Shown: positions 32,872-43,800 of the stretch, in pieces
Layout: each line of letters opens with the position of its first letter
Position numbering within the stretch: the first letter of the stretch is position 1
Assembly: GCA_964036195.1 (NCBI GenBank)
Contig: OZ038456.1
Location: 6,324,001 to 6,388,000, forward strand
Origin: Sphaerolaimus hirsutus
Taxonomy: Eukaryota; Nematoda; Chromadorea; Monhysterida; Sphaerolaimidae
Direction of reading: 5' to 3'
DNA: 64,000 nucleotides
Notes under the pieces: generated by a model
Seen by the model: only the letters and a program-made list of their open reading frames with translations
Told to the model about the DNA's origin: nothing
Databases searched by the model: none
Translations under genes and position numbers: made by a program

Positions 32872-33312
32872 TGCCACCCCCACTCCAGACACCGTAAATG
32901 TCGAACCTCAATGTCAAAAGTCATGGAAAATGTCAGTAAAGTTACTTAACGTTTTTACCGTATTTCTAATAGAACGGCGGGTCTCCAATAGAAGGGCGTT
33001 TCCATAGAAGGTACACTTTTTGGACTATTTGAGAGACGAAATAGATAGAAGGGCTGGAATTGAAACACCGCTGGAATTGTGCCAAATAAGGAATAAAATG
33101 TCGTGGACGCTATTATTTAGTGCTATTTTAAACGGAAATTTTGAATTACGAATCGTCGTTCTGTTAAAATAAGTCTGATGTAACACTTTGAGAAAACAGC
33201 AAAACTTAAAATGGGCTGAAAAATGGGGTAGCTTCCTAGGGCGGGTAGAATAATAGAACTTCTGACATTTTGCATGACATTCGACAGGGTCCGGGAGTAC
33301 CCACAGAACCAT
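32872..33312. mobile_element. Family J, copy 6, split by an insertion
   Basis: The left half CCACTCCAGACACCGTAAAT with AATGTCAAAAGTCATGGAAA is separated from the right half ATTTTGCATGACATTCGACA plus GGGTCCGGGAGTACCCAC by about 300 bp containing family N blocks (32960-33015). Confidence 0.6.
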
Positions 33313-33619
33313 ATAGTTGTTAAAACGTATTTACGTATAAAACGTATTTTATATAGGCATTTTCCTGCCATAAAGGGAGAAAAAGGTTATAAAAATGCGG
33401 AAAATAGCTAGAATATAAAAAAATTAGGCAGAAAACACATTTACGGTTGTGAATTTGTGGTGAAAATAGCAAACAAATAGCAAACAAATTTGACAATGTG
33501 ATTCTGAGTGAAAACCGGCGCTAAATTCTCAAAAATACACTACTTTAGACCCCGAAAACGTAGGTAAAGGTATTTACTCACGAGCAAAAGTAAAAACTGG
33601 GTACTCTACATATTCTGTA
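33312..33619. mobile_element. hAT-like element, family M, copy 3, interrupted by the LTR element
   Basis: TAGTTGTTAAAACGTATTTA at the left, then family M interior. It stops exactly where the Ty3/gypsy-like LTR begins (33620). The missing right half is expected beyond base 64000. Confidence 0.7.
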
Positions 33620-36107
33620 TGTCATGAATTTTCACCGGCTGCTTTTTACTCAACCAAATTCCACTATGGCAAACTGCCAAGTTTTACCGATCTCACACCT
33701 ACTCGTTGGATGAGCGACAAAGTAAGGCAACGGAAAAGCAACTACCGATTGAATTCGCAACGCACAATGGTGAATTCACCGAAGTGAATGTCACAGGTGT
33801 ACGCTACGTCAATTAAGTTAGCTTTTTAGCGAATGGCGTTTTTATCAACGCACTAGTAATTAGTTGAATGTCTAATTTACACCAAGGGGTCCGAAGTTTT
33901 TAGAAGAGATTTTATTTTAGGCGATTTTTAGACTCAGAATTCACACATTCAGATAGAACACAGGGAACACACTGAGAGCGAGTTTCTAACCAGCGGCACA
34001 AAACCTTCGAAAATACTCCAAAAAATAATTCGAAGCAATTTCGACTGAATCGACCCCTACGCTAAATTACGGTACGCTTTTATACGCAACAACATAAGCC
34101 AAGTCCAGACAACACTTCCACATACCACAAGAAGCATGCTTACAAACGATTTGACGAACACACGGAATTTGAAAACGGGCATACCTAAAATTATTCACGG
34201 CATCAGTTTACAGGATACGTCGATCAACTACACAAAAACACAAAGAATTCACGCGCCAAAAATCGGGTTGGGAACAAGAGCGAGTACAAAAATAGAAGAA
34301 TGAGAAAATGAACGAATGCGACAAGAATAAAAAGAACAGGAAAAACACACGAGATACTGTAAGAACTTGTTTTAGCGCGAAAAAAATGGCGGGCGATTCA
34401 AAATTTACTCAGCGAACTCTACCGAAAATCCAAAACCACCTCCACGAACGGGGAAACACACAGCAATTAGCGAAACAAATAGACACGCGAACAACAATCC
34501 CATCAGCAGAAATAACGTATAGTAAACGAAAATGACGTTGATATCCAAAGCGTAAGAAGCACACGTGTTATTAATGCACAACGAAAAAATGTCGTAAGTA
34601 GGATAATCCATGATGAGATTAGGATACCGGTAAGGCGAACGGAATTAACTTTCACACTGACTGTCAGGGAAAAAATAAATTACGGTACCGTTTTAAAGCC
34701 GCTTAGCGGAAATTCCACCAGAGTGATAAAATACGCACTCAAATCAGATCACATTTACACTTATCAAAATATTCGGGGAAAAAACAGGAAAAACAAGTGG
34801 CTTATTATTTCATCTCTTTGTATAATAAAGATCAACCACGAAATTTGCATAAATTCCTAAATATCCAAATGTCAAGTTATCAGCTTTCTAGGGGAAAAGG
34901 AAATACTCAAAAAAAACAACAATCAATCCAGGATTAGGTAGACAAAAAATAGCGAAGTTGCAAACGTAAAAATCAGATAAAAATTAACATACGCGAGTTT
35001 TACCTATTCCCTACCAAACCTAAAGTTAAAATGAATATGAAATCGGTATAACACTTAATAAAAATACGAACGCAAATGATTGGCAACTTAAAAGTTTATA
35101 AATTTCAATCTTTTTAGCTCAAATGCATGTTTAGCTTGCATGACTTTTTTTAGAAGTTCGAAACTGAACAAACACTAAGTGAATCCACTGCCACATGCCG
35201 AAACGCAACAGCCATTAACTACCGAAGACACTTATCTTTAGAAAATGACCACTCTCGCTGCTACACCACTCATTCTGCTACCAGAATGTTAATTAGTTAA
35301 CCACGGCTTTTGATCCCATACGCACTGTGCAAAAACCACACCCCGAAAATACCGAACTGCTCAATTCACTCAAAAATAAGTACACTTGTCACTGTATGGG
35401 TGCTTGTTTCGATGAGATCGGCGGACTGGGCTGTTCTCACAACAAGCCGAGGGAGTAGGCATTTAGACATGCGATCATGCCTGTCGAGTTAGACTCGATT
35501 CTTTTAATTACCTCTCATTTTCAACACCAATCATCACCGCACCTCTATAATCAGTGTACTTTTGTAAAATCGCTTGCAAATTAACTTTTGTTTCTTAATT
35601 CGGAAATGCAGGAATGCACAGTACATACTAGATCAATAGCCACGGCCCTCACTTCAAAAAATGCAGCGAAAGTTAGTCAAAATTCAACCTATGTGCCCTC
35701 AGTTATCACTGACCATTCACGCACTACGACACATAACTGCAGCGTCACTCTTTTTACTTAGAGAAAATAAATGAAACTTTGTTATGCAATCTAAACTGCT
35801 AATAGAAATAGAAAAAATACTTTTAAATCAAACTGTCACAACTAAAATTGTTGCCAACTCACTTGTCTCACTTTCTTAAAAAAAACTACCTAATTAACTA
35901 AAAAAAATTCTAAACAAATAAAAACAATTATTTACATCACAGCGTCAACTTTGTGTCAGATCCTCAATACCTCCAATCCTTTCCTTGGCCAAAAGAACAC
36001 ACATAACACAATGGGGCACCGGAAAAACGGAAATGCACGTTGCCACGTTGCCAACGTAGCGCAGCAATGTAGTCGAAAACGTCAACGCCACGTTCGCCCA
36101 CCGAATC
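33620..36107 (-). repeat. 3' LTR of the Ty3/gypsy-like element (at least this much)
   Basis: Starts TGTCATGAATTTTCACCGGC and is a direct repeat of 61512-64000. Identity is very high: I count about ten scattered substitutions plus one clustered difference near 34022-34036. The repeat still matches at 36107, where the other copy hits the window edge, so the full LTR is longer than 2.48 kb. It holds no recognised gene; short frames repeated in both copies reflect the duplication. Confidence 0.9.
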
Positions 36108-36583
36108 GCCCAAAACCAACGTCGAAGTAGAACTGAAATGTTTAAATTATTGTAAGCTCGGAAGTGTAAACAACCCTCTACATAAATTCATTAAGTGAAC
36201 TACATATACATTTACGTTTAAAATTTTTGAAATTTTACAATTTTTGGACACCCACTTTTGCTCACAAACTCCACCAGCCATACATTTTACCTCCCGGCTA
36301 AAATAGAAACACAGCAAAACTATTAAAAATGAAATTAAAATAAATTCCCGGGTTTTTTTTTAAGAACTATTTAAACCAATTTTAAATTTATCAACAAAAA
36401 CTACTCACTTTTTCATACTTTATTGAGAACACACAAAAAAAACTTTTGAACCGGTAAAACTCAATGAAAGTTCAATTTTTAATTCAACCGAAACTCGACT
36501 CTACTGGTAAAAGTTTTCTCAACAAAAACGACTAAAAACAAAAACAAAAACAAAAAAAAGATTCCTGTACACCTAAATTACCA
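36108..36583. other. Junction of LTR and 3' untranslated region of the helicase gene
   Basis: AT-rich, non-coding. The inner edge of the LTR must lie here but cannot be placed because the partner copy runs off the window. On the minus strand an A-rich tract followed by CCCGGG (36345-36362) is one possible polypurine-like site; this is a guess. Confidence 0.35.
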
Positions 36584-38286
36584 TTACTCCGCTTCCATCT
36601 CCTCCTCTGGCTCCAAACCTGCCAAAGTTGGAGTCACTGGCGGGGGCGGACTCTGTTCCTCTTGCTCTTGCGGTGGCGGCGACGCTCCAACTACAACAAC
36701 CTGAACAGGTTGCTGCAGCTGCTGTGCGACCACTTCCTCAGGCTGCTCCTGTTCCTGCTCATCTTCTTGCATGGGCTCAACGTCATTGGCCTCTTCCTGG
36801 ATGGCGTCCATTTGTCTTAGCATCTGCCGGTCTGGATTCATGGACTGTTGCTGTCGCTCGGCGTCCAGCTCGGTGTTCAATTCGCCCGCCATTTGAATTA
36901 ACTCATCCAATTTTTCTCCAATGATTGCATTGTTGGCCTCTTCAGTATCTGGCTCTGATTCTTGCCGTTGGCCTTCCATCGCTGGTTCCTGCTGTTGAGC
37001 ACCTTGTTCACTTTGCTCCTGTTCCACCTCCATCACTTCCTCCTCCGGAAGCAGTTTCTGTTTATGTGCTGGCACGGGCGGCGCGCGTTCAGTCTCCGGA
37101 GCCGAATCGGTTTCACTCGATCCCGACTTTGACGAACCCGACGAAGAACTAGAGGAAGAGGAAGAACTCGATGAGGGAGAGCGACGGCGACCGCAATACC
37201 GATGCCGAGACCGAGAACAACTTGCTTTTTCATCCGCGCGCGGCTGAACTTTCTCTGACTCCTCCTCCTGCTCATCTGGCGGCAACATTTGCACGTCTGG
37301 GGAATCGGGAGCGGGAGCGACGACATTAGCATCGGGCTGAGGGGACGCTCGCTGTTCACTCACATCCACCTCCTGAACTTCTTCCGGCGGCGGCGGAACC
37401 TCATTTTCTTCTTCTTGCACTGGCGGAGCGGGTTCTTGCAGATCGACCGGGGCACTTCTCCAGTGGCCCAGAAACCTAGCCAACGGGTCACTCTCCCACA
37501 AATGTCGCTCGTGGTACGCAAAAACGCGTCCCCTTCCTAATTCCACCGCCACAAAGCGCCAGAAAAATTCAGAATGCAGCACGGTAGCGGCGTTCATGAT
37601 CACGACTCTGGCCGTTTTGGCGCGAGACGTGGCCACGTTGCACCGCTCCGGCATCGCCAAAAAGCCAATTCTGTCCATCACATCGCGCTCGCGCTGCGAT
37701 GGGTGCCCAGTAGCGTCCACTCGCGGCGCGCTACCCCTCACACATGACACAATCACCACGTGCGCTTCACGAGCTTGCGCTCGATCAGCAGTGATGACTT
37801 TTTTCCGCCAAAACGCTGGGGTCGCTAAATAGCCAGGGAACCCCTCACCCCCTAATAACTGCGCCCAGCTCAATCGCACCAATTCGTCAATCACTCTTCT
37901 CTCCTGCGCTGAATAGAAACACACAACCAGCAGCGAATCAGCGCTTTCTAAATCACTCCACGGAACGACATTCTCGCCCTCGCTGTTCAGCGCCAAAATG
38001 ACAAATTGCTGCACAACGCGCACCACAATGTCCACTTCCGCCAAATTCTTAACAGACACGCCCTCGCTCATTTCGAAACCCATGTGCACGATCACAGAAG
38101 ACAAAGGCACCTGATCGGCACCGCAAGCCATGAGCGGCAAAGTATCTCGCCACTGACTGTAATCGTGGAACGCGCGCAATTGGCCATCGTACACAGCGAC
38201 AGAATTCGCTTGAATCAGTGCGTCGTGGCCGCGGAAAACAGTCTCGAGCTTCAGAATTGGGCACAGCACACCTTCCACCAACCTGT
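36584..38286 (-). pseudogene. UPF1-like SF1 helicase, 3' part (split by BEL insertion)
   Basis: This is the C-terminal portion of the helicase whose first part is 50865-53720; the 5-bp TSD marks the join. About 567 codons are host-derived; the upstream 33 codons of the open frame lie in the BEL LTR. Recognisable superfamily 1 motifs are a motif IV-like LLVVCFYSAQERRV, a motif V-like block AHVVIVSCVRG and motif VI PERCNVATSRAK, which carries the arginine finger position of UPF1/DNA2-type helicases (AAA_12 region). After about codon 310 it becomes a tail rich in Glu, Gln and Pro, with a Ser run and an RRSPSS patch, ending at TAA. The family unwinds RNA or DNA using ATP. Role in the retroelement is unknown. 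Confidence 0.85.
38282..38286. repeat. Target-site duplication of the BEL element, left copy
   Basis: CCTGT immediately before the 5' LTR equals CCTGT at 50865-50869 immediately after the 3' LTR. Five bases is the usual length for BEL/Pao elements. Removing the element and one copy restores a continuous helicase frame. Confidence 0.93.
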
Positions 38287-39579
38287 TGTGCTGACCGTAG
38301 CAAAATGAATGGATAAAGAAATACAGAGAATTGATAATTAGGCTCATATTCGCACATTTATTTATTTGCACTATTTTATTTTTCATGCACTATATTTATT
38401 TACCACGCAAATTGTATTTCCTATACTTATTACGTATCCATGGAAAATATTCGATTAGGAAAGTGTTCTATAAGTTATTGATAAGTTTATGTGAAATGTT
38501 TAGGTTAAAAGGTCAAATATGTTATTATTAGGTGTATTAATATAATGTTAGGCTCATTCAACTCGCCGTAATTTTCTGATCATGATTATATATACATTTG
38601 CATAGTTTACTTACAATTTGGAAAAGTCAAATCTTGTAATTATTTATGTGCTGCGTAATTATCTAGGCCAGCGTCCTAATAGAGAAATAGTGCCCTGTAT
38701 GCAACTAGCATTTACTGTACAAAGCCCTTCGCATAGGCATAATTGTCATAACCCTGCTCACAACTATTTATATTTACTTAATAATTATAATACCCCGCTC
38801 AATCAAATATATTATGGACCCTGCTCAATTAATATATCCATTTACCTCGAATAAGTCCCAATTTACCAATTATGAAATATACGTTTCCAGGAAGTGATTA
38901 TTATTATATCAAGTATACCCTGCTCTATTTACGTCATTAGGAACATTTGCACTACTATTTACAGTTTTCAAACCCTATTATATTAGTTCCAATGTGCGTC
39001 AATGTTTTCTGACAAATTGAAGCAAATTAGTAAATCGGCCGAGTTTGCCGACTTCGCGCCTCTCAAGATTAATAGTTTTCCATTAGCCCAATTTGTACCT
39101 GGTATTTCTTTACCATAATTATTTGAATGTATGCACGCGTAAAATAAGCCAACTGTTTCGGTCAAATGTGTCTTATTATTATATTTGTGGTTTATTTGTG
39201 CATTTGTATTAGGAAATTACTGTAACTGTTTTTCTATACATGATTTCCGTGTCTTAGCTACTTTGAAAGTTTTTACTTGAGTCTGCAGTCTGCGGACCCA
39301 CCCCAAGTGAACAAAATAAGCTAGCGATAGAAACTTCGACTAGGAAGCTCGCTAGACTTTGCGCTTTTGTAACACGCTGTATCTGATCGAAATAAAGTAC
39401 CTAAAACAATTCGAACCCCCTTTTCAACACGTAATCACGACATAAACTCAACTTGGCTGTCGACAAGTGGACGTTCGGCAACAACGGGAAATCAACCACT
39501 CTAAAGGCCGTTTCTCACTACGGTCTTGAAGCAGCCGGATTCGGTGGTAGAAGACGCTGACTTCGGTGGCTTCATCACA
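38287..39579 (+). repeat. 5' LTR of the BEL element
   Basis: TG...CA bounded, 1293 bp, the partner of 49572-50864. AATAAA at 39391-39396 is a likely polyadenylation signal, placing the R-U5 part in the last 180 bp. On its minus strand the helicase fragment frames run a short way into it, which is incidental. Confidence 0.96.
39391..39396 (+). promoter_or_regulatory. Polyadenylation signal in the BEL LTR
   Basis: AATAAA within GATCGAAATAAAGTACC; the equivalent in the 3' LTR is 50676-50681, where it would act to end the transcript. Confidence 0.55.
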
Positions 39580-39597
39580 TGGCGCAGCGAGCAGGGT
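39580..39597 (+). promoter_or_regulatory. Primer binding site of the BEL element
   Basis: TGGCGCAGCGAGCAGGGT starts directly after the LTR. TGG is the complement of the tRNA CCA end, and the position is right for minus-strand priming. I could not identify the tRNA from the sequence alone. Confidence 0.65.
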
Positions 39598-40826
39598 GAT
39601 TGCATGACATTGTGCTATCACCAAGCCGGAACGAACATTGTGCGGCAGTTGGCAGAACTTCAAAAGTCCTGCTGAACATCAATTTGGCCTTGGCTGAGCG
39701 TTGGCTGTTGATTTGCAGACAGCATTGTGCCAAAGTCACGGCACTCCTGTCTACATCCTGGGAGCGGTTCTACGCTCACGCGCGGAGGACACTGGAGTTC
39801 TGACAAGCCTGTCAGGATTTCAGGCAGCTTTCACCAGTGTTCTGGCAAGGTGCTAGACGCTGGGCGGCACCGGCATTTGACAAGGAGTCATTGTCGGACG
39901 GTGGTCAAACTTTCGCTGGACGTTCCTGGACATCTGGACGCCAGTGACCGCTCGCACGTCCTTCCTATGCCAAGGGAGGGTGACCTGACAGAGACAGGAT
40001 CGCCACAGTGCCACGCTAGTCAAAGGGCTGTTTTTTGGGCATTCGCGGAGGTCCCTCGCTCCACTGGGTAAGAGTGGACTCATACCTCGGAAGTGCAAAA
40101 GTAGGGGTATCAGTGTACAAAGGGCTGTAGCTGACAGAGGGCTGTAGCTGACAGAGGGCTGTAGCTGACAGAGAGTGGATTTGAAAACCAAGTATTAGGA
40201 TACTTGGTAGCGTGTAGGGGCTTTGCGGAGCTCCCATCAAATATACACGCTGTGCCTGCTCGGTACCATCAGATCAGACAGCACAAAAGTGCCAGAAATT
40301 CTGCATTGCACAGGCGCAATTGCAGAGCAGTGTACAGAAACACTGCCCAGAATTGGAAAGTGCACCAGAGTGCACAGAAACATGTCACAGGCGACACGGC
40401 AAGCGCAGCACTGCGCACAGCGGCACAGGAGTCGCTCAGGAAAGCAAGTGGCCGGCGTGGTCACAAGGCACACAGGCGTGCCAGAAAGAGCGCCAGAGCG
40501 CTCAGAAAGAGTGTGTACGGACCCTCTTTGGGCGCACACTGCTGGGCAAATAAATTGTTTATTGTCCAGGTGGATTTGACCGGTGTGTTGAAGTCAACGC
40601 GTGTAAACAATCACGTCAGGGGCTTTAGGAACACACCTGGTGCCAGTGCAGTAAAGGTCAACGCGTGAGAACACGTCAGGGGCCTGTAGGACTGCATTGG
40701 TATTGTGCGTGGCACAACAAATCCGTAGTGCACAGAGCACTACACAGAAAGACGCAGAGAAGCGTCACAAGCGTCACAGGCGACGCACTATAAAGAGAAT
40801 CAGTGAAGGAAAATTCATCAGCAAAA
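39598..40826 (+). other. Leader of the BEL element, with triplicated 17-bp repeat
   Basis: A 1.2-kb untranslated stretch between the primer site and the gag start. It holds three tandem GGGCTGTAGCTGACAGA units (about 40123-40172) and, from 40260 to 40560, many short GCACAGAAACA/CAGAGTGCAC-type repeats. AACGCGTG blocks recur near 40596 and 40660. The frames here are short and show no domain. It may hold packaging or translation signals, which is inference. Confidence 0.55.
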
Positions 40827-43800
40827 ATGGTTTCACCAACGGGTCACATCAGAAAGACCCTGGGGCCGGCAAAGCACAGGGTGGACAACAGATTGGCAAG
40901 AGAATATGCCAAATATGACCCAGAGTTATTTGCGGGAGCAACAAAGGAAGAGAAGAGAACAGAAATGAGAAGAGTGATTGCATCTGTCAAACAGGAGGGT
41001 GCAAAATTGGAAAGTGCAATGACTGCAGTGAGAACTCAATTTGACGCATGGAGGGATGTTGTCAAGGACATTGACGAACCCGACCAGATGGAACAAGAAC
41101 AAAAGATATACCAAGACTCATATGAGGAATACGCAAATATGTCAGACTTGGTGACACAGAAAGTTGCAGCCATGAATGTATACATCGAAGAGTTGCAAGA
41201 CATGATCCAGCAACTGAGCGGAAGTACCATGTATGAAGTCAACACAGCATTCATACAGCAGATGGCTGCACAGATGGCTTTGACAGCTCAGGGAGCTGCT
41301 CCGGGGGCCAGTTCAACCAATGCAACCACAGCAAAGAGCGTCAAATTACAGAAACTGGAAGTGGAACAGTTTACTGGGGAAATTGTCAAATTTCGATCAT
41401 GGTGGCAAATGTTCGAATCCCACATCCACAATCGGACAGATTTGGAGGACATTTCCAAGTTCTCATACTTGAGGAGTTTGCTGAAAGGCTCAGCATTTGG
41501 CATGATCAGTGGATTGAGTGTGACCGCAGAGAATTATGCACCCGCAATTGCAATGCTCAAGAAAAGATATGACCAGCCAGTTGTGGTCAGAAACACGCTG
41601 ATGAGTAATATCATGAAGCTGCGACAGGCCAGGAATACCTGTCAGGATATGAGAATTTTGTTTGATGCAATTGAAAGGCTGCTCCAGCAGTTGGAGTCAC
41701 TGGGCGAATCAGTGGAACATCCAATGCTGTTGAGCCAGCTGCAACAGAAAGTGCCACCCGAGGTTCTCAGAGAAATCCAGAAGGAACAGGGAACTGAGGA
41801 AGCCTTGACGGTGGAAAAGTTCAGAAAGCTGTTTGGCCAGCAGCTAGCGCTCAGTGAGGCTGTCCAGCACGCACAGCAAACTGAGGCTCCAGTGCAGCAA
41901 TCGCACCAAGGATTTGGAAATAATCCCCGCGCACAGCAATTCAATAATCGGTTCCAAGGCAATGGGAATCGATTCAGAGGGCCAGAGAACCCAAGGACCA
42001 GCACAGGGAGCATGTCTGTGATCCAGAATGGTCAGAGTGCACCACAGGCTGGATTCATGAATCCTGGGAGGCCGTGTGTGTTCTGCAATGACACACAGCA
42101 ATTACACTTTAATGATAAGTGTCCAAAGTTCAAAACTGCCAGAGAAAGGAGAGTGGTTTTGTCAAAGGCAGAGCGATGCCTGAGATGCCTACAGAAAGGG
42201 CATTACATGAATCAATGTCAATTTACGAGAAGTTGCTTCTATTGCAAGTCCAATAGGCACCACACTGCGGTGTGCCCAGAGAAATTTGGTGATAATGGCA
42301 GAGGAAACGCTGGACGGCAAATTCCAGCGTTTAGAGCGAATGGTCAACAGAATGGCCAGCAATCAGCAAACAATGGCAGGAAATCTGTGCCGACGGCCAG
42401 TCGACCAGCACAGAACCAACAGAGAAAGGCCACAGTGAATTGTGTCACTGTGGAAGAAGCTGGACCAGAAATGGTAGAGACAGAGACCATATCCAGCACA
42501 GTGGTTACAGAACCAAATACAAAGCAACAAAATACGTCAGTGAACCTGTCAGTAAACAGGAATATGTCAATGTTGATGACAGCCAGAACCGTGATTGAGG
42601 CTTCAGAAATGGATACAGAGATGGAGCCTGAACAGCCACCACTACAGATTCAAGCGTTCCTGGACACAGGATCCCAGGGAACGTACATGTCAGAGAAAGT
42701 GGCCAAGAAACTCAATTTGAAGAGTATAGGTGAACACCACATCCAGGTGTACACATTCGGAAATGAAAAGCCGCACTATAAAGTGGTACAGCAAGTGGAA
42801 TTCAGAATGCGGCTCAGAAATGGCCAGAAAGTTGATATGGTGGCAGATGTGGTCCCGACGTTGACCACAGAACAAGTCAAAGTGCCTGTGTCAGAACAGG
42901 ACGAAAAGTACCTGCAGAAGTACTTCCCAGATGAGAGTTACTTTGCAGACAGAATTCCCAAGGAAAAAGGGACAGAGTGCAAGTTCAAGCCAGACATTAT
43001 AGTAGGCTTGAATTATTTCTGGGACTTGATGTCCAGAAACACCAGCACCACCAGACTTCCGTCAGGATTGTATGTCATTCCATCAGAATTGGGATTGCTG
43101 ATGGGAGGTGGGCAGCTGACGAGCAACAGAAACCAATGGACCACGGATGGCGCATATCCAGTGGTGGTCAACACAATTGTGCATCAAATTCAGAGAGAAA
43201 AGTGGTACGAGGAAGCACCGTTGTCAATTGCTCCTGTACCAAATGTCAAAGATATGGACAGACTGGATACCATTGGCATAATGGACCAGCCAGACCTCGT
43301 CGAGGATGATGAGGCCATCAAGCAATTCAATGAGAGTGTACAGAGAAACCCAGATGGACGGTACTCTGTAAAATTCATGTACAAACCGAATTTGCATGAA
43401 CTCCCAGACAATAAAGCAATGGCGTTCAAGAGGTTCAGGTACCTCACCAACAGGCTCAAGAGAGACCCAGAATTATTGGAGAAAATTCAGACAATCATGA
43501 AAGCACAAGAGGAGCAAGGAGTGATTGAGAAAGTGCAAGAGGATATTATGGATGGCAGAAAGTTCCATATTTTGCCTCATCAACCAGTGATAACGCCAGA
43601 GAAAACTACCACAAAGGTCAGAGAGGTATATGATGCCTCAGCGAAACCGCCAGGCATGCCAAGCTTGAATGAGTGCATGTACCGCGGTCCAGTAATACTA
43701 CCACAGCTGGTAGGAATGCTGATGCGATTCCGGTTGCATGGAATCGCCCTGGTCGCAGACATAGAGAAAGCGTTTCTGCAGATTAGTCTGCAGGACAGTG

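Noticed and set aside
33626-33840. Start of the LTR as coding sequence (frame at 61257-61679)
   Set aside because: It crosses the LTR edge and is repeated in both LTRs; it is a chance frame.
36628-37832. Plus-strand open frames opposite the helicase tail
   Set aside because: Low-complexity shadows of the Glu/Gln-rich minus-strand frame.
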